In this document: in pieces, positions 35,708 through 50,194 of the stretch | Numbering within the stretch: the stretch's first letter is position 1 | How the letters are laid out: each line of letters opens with the position of its first letter | NCBI GenBank assembly: GCA_008692225.1 | Contig: VICG01000004.1 | Span: 2,585,001-2,649,000 of the forward strand | Length of the DNA stretch: 64,000 nucleotides | From: Monilinia fructicola | Taxonomy: Eukaryota; Ascomycota; Leotiomycetes; Helotiales; Sclerotiniaceae | Reading direction: 5' to 3' | Program-made: the position numbers and the translations under genes | Notes under the pieces: model-generated | Seen by the model: only the letters and a program-made list of their open reading frames with translations | Database searches by the model: none | What the model was told of the DNA's origin: nothing

Positions 35708-38428
35708 GATTGTAATAATAATTTTTTTATTAATCTTTTTTATTAAATCTATTTAGCAATTTAGTATAAAGTATAACAATTGAAGGATTAATTTAAAAAT
35801 TATTAGGAATATATATATATATTAAATACTCAATTTTGGTTTTAAGTATTTATTGTAAATTTATTCTATAATTTTTAATAATTATCAATATTAGAATTTA
35901 GTAAATTAAAGAATATAATGTATTTATTATTTATATATATAAGATAAACTAAAGCTTAATTTTTTTAAATATAATCTTTATGAAAAATAATTGAATATTA
36001 TAAAAAAACAATATTAAAAATGATTTCTTAAATTAATAGAATTTTATAAAATATTAAAGTAAATATTTTATTAAGTAAGTTTATATGTTATTTAAATTAT
36101 ATATTAATAATTAAGTTTTGATCAAATTAAAATAGTTTAAAGGGTTTAGTATATTTAATATATTAAACTTTTATACTATAAATTAAAAAAGAAAAAAAAT
36201 ATAATAATAATAATTTTTTGAAATATTAAAATTAATAAATCATTTATTGTTTTTATAAAGCTTTTAATATAATATAAAATAAAATAAATTAAATTTATAT
36301 GATTTATTTCTTTATATATTTTCGAAAGATTGTTTTTTTATCAAACTATACTCTAAATTAATATAAAACAAATTATTTATTCTTTTTTAATATTATTATA
36401 ATAAAATTAATAATAATTTTATTATTTATCTTATATAATAATGTTTAAAAATTCTATCTCTTGAAAAAATAAATTATTTTTAACTTCTCTAAAATAAAAA
36501 CAATTTTATTTTAAATGCTTCAATATATAATATTTTTGATCTTTTTGAAAAAAATATAAACATTAATATTTAGTAATATTAAGATTATAAATAAATATAT
36601 ATTATTTATATATTTAAATCTACAAATAATATTTTAGAATAATAACTTGGTTAAATATAATATATACAATATAGAAGATAATAATAAATTTTAGGAAATA
36701 TTTTAAACAATTTAATAATTTAGTATAATTAAGTTCTTTAGATATATTTTTAATATATTTTTATTATTAAAAATCAATAAATTAATTTTAAAAATACTAG
36801 GGAATAATCTTATATTATTATTCAAGCTAGTAAATTTTTTTTAAATAGTATATCAAAAGCCTATAAAACGTTTAATGTAATTATTATAACTTCTTAGCCT
36901 TATACTATAATCGCTTTTATATTATATATAAAATTAACTATTAAATTTATAATAAATCTTTTAGGAAAAGCCTTATGATACTCAAGATTAAAGATTTTTG
37001 ATATAAAAGTAATTTAAATTAAGTATTTAATAATAATTTATTTTAAATCCCTAAAAATATATAAAATAAATATAATAAATATTAAAAGCGAATAAAGATT
37101 TTATTAATCTCATTAATTTGAAGAAATATAACTATTTTAATTAACTTCTACATTTATAAAAGATTTCTAAAATTAAAATACTTATTATATAAATTATAAA
37201 AATATATATTTAATTAAACTTTAAGAAACCTTAAATAACTAAACTATAATTTAATTAATCCTTAATAAAATATTAAAAACATTTATAATATTTTTTTAAC
37301 CTTTTTTAAAAATATTAAAATGGATTATAAAAGTATATTAAAACTTTATCAGTTTATTAATAGATTATAATTTAGATTATTAGCTACATTAAATCTATTT
37401 AGAACTTCGAACTATAATACTTTAACTTTAATTATTATATATCTTCAATTCTAATTTTATTAATCATTTAAAAAAAAGCTTTAAAATTACAATTTAATTT
37501 ATATTAATTAATGATTTGATATAAATCTTTATTATCCTTAATTTTATTAATTATATTCTTTTAATAATTCTTATTAATCTTGTAAATTCTATTATTAAAT
37601 TTTTTAGTTTTAAAGGGTAACTAAACCCTAATTATATATATATTTAACTAGAAGATAAATTTAATACACTATTTTACATTTTAGAATTTATTGTAAAATA
37701 AAAATATTTTTTATTTTTATTTAGTTTATTACTTATATATATAACAAAATTTAAGATAATAGTAAATCAAGTGATAGAATTTTTTATATTATTTTGATTT
37801 TAAAGATTATGTAGGTTTAAAAATTTAATAATATTAATATATACAAAATTCAAGAATTTTTTCAAATTACTTTTAATAACCCTAAAATAATATAAATTAA
37901 ATATATTAATATTTTAATTGAATAAAATTGTAATTTAAGTTTTATAATCTAATTCCATATATAAATCTTTATAAATATTAATAATTATCAAAAGAATATT
38001 AAAAAATGTAAGATTTAAAATATATATAATAAAATAAAATAAACTTTTTCAAGGTACCTATATATTAATGAAGTTTATTTTATTATCTAATATTTACTAC
38101 TATACAATTTTTACTTTTTAATAGATAAATAAACATTAGATTTGAATATATTATACTAAATATTAAAATCCCTTTCTATAAAACATTTAAAAGATAAAAA
38201 AAAGTAAATAATATAATTTGTTATTTTAAATATTACCTATATAAATTATCTATAAATATTGAAAATAGCAATAAAATAAATATTTATTTAAAGTAAATCT
38301 TTATTATATATTAACTATCTTTATTAAACGCATAATTTAATATTTTCTCGAATATAAATTATAATTCAGGATCAAAAGTTTTTAATATTTTCAGAAATTC
38401 AAAGTTTCTAAAAATTAATTAGAATATA

Positions 38429-38696
38429 CGGTAAATTACTCTCATACTATACTAAAAAAAAATCGAAAAAATTGCTTTTATACCACAAAAATTAGATTTA
38501 TTTTACTATAATACTATAGAAATTCTAATCTTTTTAAATAAAATCTAATTTAGAATTTAGCTTTTTTAAATTAGATTCTAAATTAGATTTTATTTAAAAA
38601 GATTAGAATCTATATAGCATTATAATAAAATCACTTCGATTTTTATAGTATAAAAGTAATTTTTTCGATTTTTCATAGTATAAGAGTAATTTACTG
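38429..38696. mobile_element. D2: 268-bp Mutator-like foldback element
   Basis: Almost a perfect inverted repeat over its whole length: CGGTAAATTACTCTCATAC at the left and, reversed, CAGTAAATTACTCTTATAC at the right. Exact 9-bp duplication TAGAATATA at 38420-38428 and 38697-38705. Nine-base duplications with long inverted repeats are typical of Mutator-like elements. Confidence 0.85.
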
Positions 38697-39900
38697 TAGA
38701 ATATAATAATTATATCCCAAAATAGTTTTGAATATATATATTAATATAAATTTAAGGCTTTTAGATATATATAATACTAATTTTCTATATATATAATATA
38801 TAAAAAAGATTATATAAATATAATTTCTTTTACTAACGTTAATTTAGTTAATTTGTAAATTTTAAAATTAAGCTTATTAGAGATGATGAAAGCTGTAATT
38901 TCATTTATATTATCTTAATATAAAAAAAGAATAAGAATAGTTAGCTTATCAACTTTTTCCTTTATCAAAGTACTAAATTTAAACTTTAAGGTTTCTATAA
39001 TAATTATAGTTCTTTAATCATTTGTTAAAATAATTAAATACTAGTACGTTTTTTTATATATAATATTCTTAGCTTCAAAAATCTTAATTGTAAATACCTA
39101 TCTTAAAGGCTAAACTAGCATTTTTATACATTATTATAATAGAACCGTATTTATATTTCAAACTAACTATAATTTTATTTTATATAATTGAAATAATCTT
39201 TAAAGCTGCAAAAATAAAAATGAATATACTAACCACTTTAAGAACAATTTTGCTATATTGAAAAATTTAATTAAACTTCTTTTTAATAGGTTTAATATAT
39301 TTTTTATTCATTTATTTAAGGATAATAAAGTAATTATTATAATTTACAATAAAAAGTTTATAAAAATAAATATATTATAATAAATTAATATAATTAATAC
39401 TAAAAGATTTTTAATACTAATTTATTTATATATTATAGTGTATATATTTAGTATAATAAATATATTTAACTAAATTACAATAATTCTAATAATCTAGATT
39501 ATAATAATTAATAATGATTTATTTATAGTTATTTTTAATAAATTGTTAATATTAGAGAATTTAAATATCTTAATATAAATTTAATAGATAAGATAATTCA
39601 TATCATTTTATGAATTTTAGAATTAATATTACACTTAAAAGATTCAGTACTAATTAGCTTATATTACGTTTAAATAATAGCTTTTTTTAAAAATAAATAA
39701 AGTTAATATTTATTTATAAAATTTCTTTTATCAAATTATAAAATAAAATGAGTATATTGATAATTATATAATTATATTAAATAATCAAAATATTAAATAA
39801 AATAGTTTTTAATATTTTTTTAATGATTTTAATATTTTCTTTAATAAATAAAAAATTGCAAATTAAAAGATTATTTAATATAATTGTTGATTCAATAATA

Positions 39901-40606
39901 CTTAGTGGCGCAATTGAAATATATTAAAACACTATATTTAAAACGTTTTTTAAAATGGTTTTAAGCTATTTTAGTATTTTAAGATAATATTAAGCTAATT
40001 TAAGCTAATCTTAAAAATAGCTTAAATCAATAAAATATATTAATATATTTTAAGATATCTTAAAATAGCTTAAGATAATTTAATAATTGAAGATTATATT
40101 AAAAACCGTGTTAAAATTATGTTAATACCGTATTAAAATCATAATTTAATTAATTATAATAATATATAGGAATTTAAAAATTGAATTATTATTAAATCAT
40201 TATTAATTATTTAGCCGAATGGTTAGATTGATTTGTTTGAGAAAAAAAGTAACGAAAATAATAATATTATTAATAATATTTTTTTTAATTTTTTTTGAAA
40301 AAAAAAGTGGAGAAAATCCACTTTTAAAACTTTATTTTTTTTTAAGATATTTTAAGATATCTTAATGCTATCTCAAAACGGTTAGTGAGTTATTGCAACA
40401 ATGCCGATTTAATACTATTTTAAGATTAACTTAAAATTAGCTTAAAATGGTGTTAACACCGATTTAAATAAGTTTTAACTACGTTTTAAGCTATTTTAAA
40501 TTATTTTAAATTATATTGAATTATGTTAAGCTATTTTAAAATATTCTTAATTGATATTAAGAAATATTTTAACATTATCTTAAACATTATTAAAAAAGCT
40601 ATAAAG
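39901..40606 (+). mobile_element. A3: copy of the A element
   Basis: Starts CTTAGTGGCGCAATTG, ends AGCTATAAAG, TA on both sides. More C-to-T changes at the left end than in the other copies. It lies inside the inverted block. Confidence 0.85.
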
Positions 40607-41282
40607 TAATAAATATATATAAGAAGAATTAAAGCTAAAATAAAACTATTAATTTATTTAAAGAAACTTTATTAAATTATAAAAAGCTTTCAATGATTAA
40701 AAAGGATTTAAGACTTATATTTAATTAGAGTATAAATATTTATATAATTAGAATTAAAAAGGAAGTTATGAATTTAGTAAACTTTATAAATTTAATTATA
40801 ATATAGAAACTATAAAAGTTGAAATTAAAAGGAATATTATTAGATTTAAGATTGTTCTATATAGTTTTGCTTTTAAAACCCTTATAAATCATAATTAAAT
40901 CCTAAAAATGATTTTGCTATATTTACAAAAAATATCAATTTAAAAAAAAAAAAAGTATTTTTTAAAGTATCAATTATAAAAACGAATGAATATAAAGATT
41001 ATTATATTAATTTCTACAAATATTAAAATAAGAATAAAATTAATAATTTTTTAAAAGATTTCAAAAATAATCTTACATTTTACAAATATATTATTATATA
41101 TGATTTTTAAAATTATTAATTATAAATGTAAATTTTATAATAATATTGTAAAATTGCTTTTAATTGTATTTGAATAGTATAAGATGATTGCTAATAATAT
41201 TTATAACGGAATTTTTAATAAACTAATTATTATTTAAAATAAAAAAAAAGAAAGTTAAGAATCTATTTTAAATCTCTTTTTA

Positions 41283-42081
41283 CTTAAGCGGGTTTTAAAA
41301 GAGGTATATACTAAAATATAATTTATAATTATTCAACAGAACTTTAATATAATTTTATAAGATTTATAACTATTATAGATTTAGTATTTTTATATTTACT
41401 ATAAACATTTTGTATTATAAAAATCCAATATCAAATAAATAATAGTATAATAAAATATATAAATATTGAAAAATTTAATAAAAAATTAGAGATTTATATT
41501 AATATTAAATTGTTTAACGAATATTATAGTTAAACTTATTAAACTTTGTTAACTAATAAAAGAAAAGCTAAATTTTGAATATATTTATTTTAGAAATTTT
41601 AATATTTTTATTAATATTTAATAATATATATTAATAAAATTAAGAATATAGGAAAATTTACAAGTTTTAAAAAGGTAAATTCGCTTATTTAGATTATATA
41701 AGCATATTTTTTTATAAAAAATTTAAATTTTTTGCTTTTCATATTAATATATATATATTAGTATAATAGATAATATTAAATTCTAAAAATATTTAATAAA
41801 ACTTTGAAGATTATATTATTTTTCTATAATTTTATTTTTTAAAATTTATATATTATTAAATTTTAAATTAATATATTAATAAATTCTTAAATTTTCTAAA
41901 ATCATTAACTTTATAGTATTATTATTCTCTAAAAAATTATTTTTATAGTATTAAAACTTTATAAAAAAATATTAAAATACTAAATTTAATATATATATAA
42001 ATTATATAAGATTATATTAAAGTTTCGTTAAATAATTATAAGTTTTATATTCGCCTATGCCTTTTTTAAAACGCGTTTGAG
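41283..42081. mobile_element. G1: 799-bp inverted-repeat element, TA target
   Basis: Ends are CTTAAGCGGGTTTTAAAAGA and the reverse of CTCAAACGCGTTTTAAAAAA, with inverted similarity over at least 70 bp, and TA on both sides. A second copy is at 49497-50194. RIP-degraded, non-coding. Confidence 0.55.
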
Positions 42082-43660
42082 TATATAAATAATCTTTTTA
42101 TAGTTTGCTATACAAAAATAAATAGTAATTAAAACTTTGATAAATTTATAAAATCAAAAACTAAAGAAGGTTATATAAAAATGTTTTCTTTTTTTGATAT
42201 TATTATTCGTATAAAAATAATACAATTAATATTATAAAACAGTTAAGGTTACAAAGAGCAATTATTTAAAGTAAAAATACGAAAGATATTATTGTTTTGG
42301 ATTGTTATATAAGTTTGAATTAGTAATGTCAATTATAAGTGTTTATAGTATATAAATATCATTTAATATTCATATTATATAAATCTATATTATATATAGG
42401 TTTTCTAGTATTTATAAAAGGTTTATTATAAAAATGTTAATATAGTTATATTAATTTAGAGGTATTATATTACTAAAATATAATTTATAAACAATGAATT
42501 GTTTTAAACTAATATTTATTAGCATTTTTAATATATATTAAAATTTCTTTTAGATATTTATAATCTTTATATTCAAAACATATAATATAAAATTAATCAA
42601 TTTATACCCAAAACTTATTTATTTTCTATTTTAATAAATTATATATTTATATTCTATATATTCATAATTTTTAATATATTATTTTAAACTATCTAAAAAT
42701 ATATTAACATTAATTAAAGAAAGTAAATTTAATTACATTTTAAAAATTATAATAATAGTTTTTTTATTAACTTTTTTTATTAAATTTATTTAATAATTTT
42801 ATACAAAATATAATAATTAAAGGATTAATTTAAGAATTATTGAAAATATATATATTAAATATTAAATTTTAATTTTAAATATTTATTATAACCCTGCTTT
42901 ATAAACTTTAACGATTATTAGGATTAGGATCTGATAAACTAAAAGATATAATAAACTTTAATTAATTCTTATAATATAAATCGAAGTTTAACTGTTTTTA
43001 GTATAATTTCTACAAAAAATAATTTAATATTAAAAGTAATTTTTTAAATCAATATTAATAGAATTTTATAAAATATTAAAATAAATAGTTAATTAAAAAA
43101 GTTTATACATTAGCAAAATTATTTATTAATAATAAAGCTTTAATTAGATTAAAAAAATTTAAAGGATTTTATAAAATTTTTATATTAAACTTTTATAATA
43201 TAAATTGAAAAAATAATACAAATAATAATACTTTTTTTAAGTATTAAAGTTTATAAATTATCTAATATTTTATTAAACTTTTAATACATTATAAAATAAA
43301 ATAGATTTATAAAACTTAATTTTTATATATCTTTAAAATAAAAGCTTTATTAAATTATATTTTGAATTAATACAAAACAGATTTTTTATAATTTATTATA
43401 AAAAAATTAATAATAAATTTATTGTTTATTTTATATAATAATATATAAATATTTTGTTTTTTAATAAAATAGATTATCTTTAGTTTTTTTTAAAGTAAAA
43501 ACAATTTTATTTTAAATACTTTAATATGTAATATTTTTGATTTTTTGGAAGTAAATATAAATATTAATAATTAATAATAACAAAATTATAAATAAATATA
43601 AATTATTTGTGTATTTAAACTTATATATAATATTTTAAAATAATAGTTTGATTAAATAAA

Positions 43661-43983
43661 CAGTAAATTACTTTTATACTATGAAAAATCGAAAAAAATT
43701 ACTTTTATACTATAAAAATCAAAATAATTTTATTATAATATTATATAAATTCTATATTTTTTCAAATAAACTTTAATTTAGATTTTATTTAGAAAATATA
43801 GAATTTAAAGTTTTATAATAGATTTTTTATATTAACAAATTAGTAATTATATTATTTCGAAATGAAAGGGTTTGAATGAAATAGTTAAAATAGAATAACC
43901 GAAATAAAAAAACTAAAATAAAATAATCGAAATGAAAAAGCTAGAATAAAATGGCTAGAATGGAATAGCCAGAATGGAAGGGT
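43661..43983 (+). mobile_element. D1, second half
   Basis: Starts CAGTAAATTACTTTTATAC after TTAAATAAA and runs through degenerate GAATGG repeats to GGT (43981-43983), where B4 begins. It reads in the same direction as the first half at 33768, whereas the two halves of an intact D must be inverted. Confidence 0.75.
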
Positions 43984-44026
43984 TATTAATGGGTGTATAG
44001 ATTTATAAAACGTTAAAATGTTGATA
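43984..44026 (+). mobile_element. B4: 43-bp end of a B element next to A4
   Basis: TATTAATGGGTGTATAGATT is a RIP-altered form of the B terminus. It stops at the TA where A4 starts, exactly the part missing from B3. Confidence 0.75.
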
Positions 44027-44726
44027 CTTTATGGCTTTTTTAATAATGTTTGAGATAATATTAAAATATTCTTAATATTAATTAAGAATATTTTAAAATA
44101 GCTTAACATAATTCAATATAATTTAAAATAACTTAAAATAGCTTAAAACGTAGTTAAAACCTACTTGAATCGATGTTAATATTATTTTAAGCTAATTTTA
44201 AGCTAATCTTAAAATAGTATTAAATCGGCATTGTTGCAATAACTCACTAACCGTTTTGAGATAGTGTTAAGATATCTTAAAATATATTAAAAAATAAAGT
44301 TTTAAAAGTAAATTTTCTTCATTTTTTTTTCAAAAAAAATTAAAAAAAGTATTATTAATATTATTATTTTTGTTACTTTTTTTCTTAAACAAATCAATCT
44401 AATCATTTAGTTAAATAACTAATAATGATTTGATAATTAAATTTTTTAAATTTATATATATCATTATAATTAATTAAATTATAATTTTAATACGGTATTA
44501 ATATAATCTTAATACGGTTTTAACATAATCTTCAATTATTAAATTATTTTAAACTATTTCAAGATATCTTAAAGTATATTAATATATTTTATCGATTTAA
44601 GCTATTTTAAGATTAGCTTAAAATAGCTTAAATTAAATTAATATTATCTTAAAATACTAAAATATATTAAAACCATTTTAAGACTGTTTGAATATAGTGT
44701 TAAATATATTCAGTTATGCCACTAAG
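44027..44726 (-). mobile_element. A4: A element at the right inversion breakpoint
   Basis: Starts CTTTATGGCTTTTTTAATAA, ends at the reverse of CTTAGTGGCATAACTG, TA on both sides. Left flank is element B, right flank is forward R-family sequence (ATCATTAAAATATATAAG). Confidence 0.85.
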
Positions 44727-46127
44727 TAATCATTAAAATATATAAGAATCAAAAAGAATAAAGTAATTGATTATTTTACAAATAAAAGAGTATTAAAATT
44801 AGTTTAGAATTTAAGTTTATTTTCAATATTTGTAATTAATAAAAAAAATATATTCCTTAAAAATCTTTATTTAATTAAATAGTAAATTTAATAATTTAAA
44901 TATAAAACAAAACTATCTTTAAATAATCTTAAATAGAAATTTTTATATAAAATAAATTTCTTTTTAAAACTAAATCTTCCTCAAATTCAATTTTATAGAA
45001 TATTAATTATCTATTTTACACACAAGAATTTTATTTAATACTACTACAAATTTAGATATAGAAATATTAATTTAATATATTTTTATAATACATATAAGTT
45101 TCTTTTATATTTAATACATAACCCAAAAATATTTCAACGCTTTAATAAATAATTAATACAATCTTGAATCTTTTTAAAAATATTATAAAAAGGATTTAAA
45201 TATTGAATTTAACTTTTTTTTAAATTAATAGAATTTGCGAACTTTTCAAATCTTATTGGATTTTACTCTAATATCTATCCCTAATAACCCTTAAATTTTA
45301 ATAGCTTTATTTTCACTTTAATATATACTAAAATTCTTTAGCTTTATTTTTTTTATACTATAAGATTTTACTTTAATATATAAGAGTTTTAGCTTTAATA
45401 ATTTTAGTTTCAATATTGATAATTTGAATTTTAACTTTAATAACCTTTTTATACATAATAGCTTTTATTTAATATATATAGATTTAACCTTAATAATACT
45501 TCTATAAACTTTAATATTTATTTTATTTTTTTATAATCGTTTTAGGATTTTTAAATTTTTTTATTTATTGATCTTTTTCTTCTTCTATTATATTACTTTA
45601 TAATTTTTTTATTTATATTCTTTTACATTTACTTTAAAGCTTTCATTTATAAAACTTCAGATTTTATATTATAACTTATCAATAATTAAATATTATTAAT
45701 ATTATATTTTTATCCTAAATAAAATTAAAAAAAAATAATAAATTAAATATTACACGTTTTTATACAAAACGCTTTTTATAATCACTTTTAATTTCATTTT
45801 ATAATTTAGCATATTTTCATACCCTCAAAAAGGTTTTGAAGAGGCTTTTAGTTTATTCAACAAATCAAAATAAATACTATTACTACCACTACTATTATAT
45901 ACTATAAAAATCAAAGGGAATAAAGCAATTAATTACTTTATATATAAGAAAATACTAATGCTTATTTAGGATTTAGATTCATCTTTAATACTTATATCTA
46001 TAATTGATGAAATAAATATATCTCTTAAAGATCTTTATTGAATTTTATAATAGATTTAGTAGTTTAAATACAAGGTAAAACTATTTTTAGATTACTTTGA
46101 ATAGAAAATTTTATATAAAATAAAACT
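44727..46127 (+). repeat. R-family degraded repeat, forward copy
   Basis: 44727-45895 aligns with 31100-32310, including a decayed (TAC)n run near 45870. 45905-46127 repeats the start of the same segment. It breaks off at 46128 where a less mutated sequence begins. Confidence 0.6.
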
Positions 46128-48505
46128 AGAAGAATCCACGGGCCAACTGAACAGTCTAATCTAATTGGGTTCCCGCTTTTGAGCTCTGACCTTAATTTTT
46201 ACTACTATTCTATTATTATATTTAATATTCAATTAAATGAAAATATAATAATTATATTTATTAAATAATATCAAAATAATCCTTATATTTTAATTAATTT
46301 AATCCATTACTCTTTTTAGTTATACTATTAAAATTATATGAAAAATCTCAACTTAAAGCTAGTAGCCCTTTCTTGTTTTGAAAAGGGTGGGATGTCCCCT
46401 TTAATCTTTTTAAAGCAAATAAAGATTATTTTAGAACTTTATTATAACCTATAAAAGCTTTTAAAGATACTTTAATACCAGGTGTACGCAGCATATAATT
46501 TTATATTGTATTAGATTATAAGTATAATATAAAAGAGAATCTTTATTCTAAAATCCTTTTTTTTATATTTATTTATATTAGGCCAATTCTACAAAATTAT
46601 TTCGAATCTTTTTAATTTAAATTAAAATCCAAAGCTAAAGTTATTTTAAAACTGATAGCATATCAAAATCTAAAAGCTTTTAATTATAATATACCTAAAG
46701 AATTCAAAAATTTAAAAAAATCCTTTATTTAATAATATATACTTAATAATATAGCAATTTTAATAACAAATATTATTATTCTTTATATTATATCAGTATT
46801 GGAAATTAGGAATAATTTTATATAATAATAATCCTAGCATTGTAAGGATAAGATGAAAGAAATAAAAGAGGTTTAAGAGGAGGGAAATAATAATAAAATT
46901 ATTAAATTAAATAAGATATTAAATGCTAAATTTAATCTTTACTTTAAAGAGTAATGTTTATAGTATATATATACAATTGTTTTCTTTTAAAATAATGTAA
47001 GTTTATATTATGAAATATATAAATGAATTATATTAATATTAAATTTTAGCTGTATATTTTAGATTGTTATTATTTTAATATACCAATACTTTATAATAAT
47101 ATAAATTCAATATAATACTTTAAAGACCGTTTAATATATAATATAGAATAATTTATAACACTTATAACAAAAAGGTATTATACAAAGGAGTTAACTAATA
47201 GATACTAATTGAATAATATATATATTCAAGGGGGGGGAGAGAAAGAATTTATTTATTAGTATAATACAAACGTTTTTTATAAAAATCTTATTTATATATT
47301 AATGAATGCTACAAAATATAAAACGGTAGAGAATATACTGATAAAACTACCTATATGGTTAAACAATACATTGTTTTAGAATGTAGAGGTGTGGTTAATA
47401 GGATGGTAATATATTACTTTTTTTAAACCTTAATTTAATCATTTTACTTTAATTGAATGATTGCTTATTATATTTATATATATAATATATATAAACTATT
47501 TATAGTTTTTATTTAATATTATAAATTTTTTTATAAAATATAATAATAATATCTAAAAAAATCGAAAATTTATAAATACTATTATAGTAGTTAATATAAA
47601 AAATGATATTTTAAATAGAAAAAAGCTATAAAAATATGGATTCGAATTTAATATGTATCATATTTTAATTAAGTCCTTGTTTAAATATTCTTTGAAATTT
47701 TAATATTCTTTTTTAAAGTTAATAAATACTAATAAAGACTTTTAAATTACTTTTCAAACTATTTTATCAAATGCTTTCGAATTTTTATCCCTTTTTCTTA
47801 ATTTATTAATGATTTTAGCAATTAAAATAAATAAAAAAAGCTTAAAAAAGTTTTATATAATAATATTACTATGTATAAATTTCAAGGATATTTCAAAAGA
47901 AGATTTAGATATTTTAAATAAACTGAAACTGAAGAATCTAGAATTAATACTAGTATTATTCAATAAAGTTATATAGTATAGAAATGTGTTTAATATGGAT
48001 TTTAAAGGGTTAATTAATTTAAATATAGTTTTAAAGGGTAATTTATATATATTAGTTTACAAAAGGAGGTGATTCGTGGCTTTTTCAAGGGCTTCGAGAG
48101 TTATGTGAATATAATAGGGGTCAATTTACTTAAACCCGATTATTTCTATATTTCTTAAAATAATTTTTTTGTTCCTTTATAATATAATCTCATTAATAGC
48201 TTTTTTGTTATTCTATTATGGTTTTTCTATAATATATATAATATAAAAACTTTTAACATACTTTTTCTTTTGTTTCAGAGTATATTTTATGTTATCTACT
48301 ACATTATTGAAAATAATAGAAATATTAAAGACTAGTTTGGCCTTTTGAATTAATTTATTAATAACATTTTCATATAAATTGTTTATGGACTATATATAAA
48401 GCTTTTGCTATAGAGTATTAAAACTAATAAGATTTTTCGGAGTTTTTGTATTAAATACTAAGGATTTATGGGGGATGAAGAAAGAGAAATGTGAAATAAG
48501 TCGCT
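46128..48505. repeat. Less mutated inserted sequence, possible retroelement remnant
   Basis: Interrupts the R copy. It contains GC-richer islands (46128-46200 with CCACGGGCCAACTGAACAG, 46370-46405, 47330-47410, 48065-48120) and a polypurine tract AAGGGGGGGGAGAGAAAG at about 47231-47248, as found before a 3' LTR. No LTR pair or readable domain was found, so the class is open. Confidence 0.35.
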
Positions 48506-48507
48506 TA

Positions 48508-48769
48508 CCCTACCTTTCGCCACCCTTCTCATTTGGTTAGAATTTTACACCAAAAACAGTTATTTTAACGTATTTATAATTCTACAAAAAATAAATATAT
48601 ATATTTTAAATTTTAATAAAAGTTTTTATATGTAATTATTAACAAATTCTGAAAATCTTGAATTTTTATGATTTTTTTATAAAGAGTAATAAAAGATTAT
48701 AAAAAATCAAAATTTTCTATTTTAAATTTATATAGAAATTATATACAAAATTAATATCATAAAAAAATA
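48508..48769 (+). mobile_element. C2: half of a C element, cut by A5
   Basis: Begins CCCTACCTTTCGCCACCC after TA (48506-48507) and follows the left arm of C1 for about 260 bp, then stops at A5. The rest of the element does not resume after A5. Confidence 0.7.
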
Positions 48770-48771
48770 TA

Positions 48772-49494
48772 CTTTATGGCTCTTTTAATAATGTTTAAGA
48801 TCAGATTAAAATATTCTTAATTTAAATTAAGAACGTTTTAAAATAGCTTAAAATGATTTAATATAATTCAAAATAGTTTCAAATAGCTTAAAATAACTTA
48901 AAATAGCTTAAATCATAATTAAAACCTATTCGAATTGGTGTTAACACCATTTTAGGCTAATCTTAAGCTAATCTTAAAATGGTATTAAATCGGCATTGTT
49001 GCAATAATTCACTAATCGTTTTGAGATAGTGTTAAGATATTTTGAGAAAGCTTAAAAAATAAGGCTTTAAAAGTGGATCTGCTCCACTTTTTTTAAAAAA
49101 AAAAATTAAAAAAAGTATTATTAATAATATTATTATTTTCGTTACTTTTTTTCTCGAACAAATCAATTTAACCATTCGGCTAAATAACTAATAATGATTT
49201 GATAGTTAAATTTTTAAATTCCTATATATTATTATAATTAATTAAATTATGATTTTAATACAATATTAATATAATCTTAATACAGTTTTAACATAATCTT
49301 TAATTATTAAATTATCTTAAGCTATTTTAAGATATCCTAATATATTTCAAAATATATTAATATATTTTATCGATTTAATCTATTTTAAGATTAGTTTAAA
49401 TTAGCTTAATATTATCTTAAAATATTGAAATATCTTAAAACCATTTTGAGAACGTTTGAATATAGTGTTAAATATATTCAGTTGCGCCACTAAG
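48772..49494 (-). mobile_element. A5: A element joining unrelated flanks
   Basis: Starts CTTTATGGCTCTTTTAATAA, ends at the reverse of CTTAGTGGCGCAACTGAATA, TA on both sides. Left flank is element C2, right flank is the interior of G2. Confidence 0.85.
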
Positions 49495-49496
49495 TA

Positions 49497-50194
49497 TTTT
49501 GATATCTTTTTATAAAGTTTTTATACTATAAAAATAATTTTGAAGAGAATAATAATATTATGAACTTAATGATTTTAGAGAATTTAAGAATTTATTAAGA
49601 TATATACGTATTAATTTAAAATTCAACAACATATAAATTTTGAAAAATAAAGTTATAAAAGAATAATATAATCTTTAAAGTTTTATTAAATATTTTTAGA
49701 GTTGAAGATCATTCATTATACCAATATATATATTAATATAAAGAAAGAAAAACCAAATTCTTAATAAAAAAATATATTTATATATTCCAAATAAACGAAT
49801 TTACCCTTTTAAAACTTGTAAATTTTCCTACATTTTTAACTTTATCAATATATATTCTAAGTATCAATAGAAATATAAAAATCCTTGAATAATTTATTAA
49901 AAATTTAGCTTTCGTTTTATTATTTAATAGAATTTTATAAGTTCGACTATAATATTCGTTAAACTATTTAATATTTATGTAAATCTCTAATTTTTTATTA
50001 AATTCTCAATATTCATACATACATTTGATTATATTATTATTTATTCAATATTAAGCTTTATAATACAAAATTTTTATAATAAATATAAAATACAAAATCT
50101 ATAATATTTATCACTTTTATAAAATTATATGAAGATTTCGTTGAATAGTTACAAGTTATATTTTTGCGTATGCCTCTTTTAAAACCCGCCCGAG
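49497..50194 (-). mobile_element. G2: truncated G element
   Basis: Reverse-oriented relative of G1 from about its position 41980 to its end, finishing AAAACCCGCCCGAG followed by TA. About 100 bp of its other end are missing at the A5 junction. Confidence 0.55.

Larger units (their letters stand above)
35045..43660 (-). repeat. R-family degraded repeat, inverted block (contains B1, D2, A3, G1)
   Basis: 35045-37400 is the reverse complement of sequence at 28370-31098 and 37480-37900 of 32500-32900. 42350-43660 repeats 35210-36700 in the same orientation, so two R units are present. 36920-39900 resembles 50197-55200. All are RIP-degraded. Confidence 0.6.
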
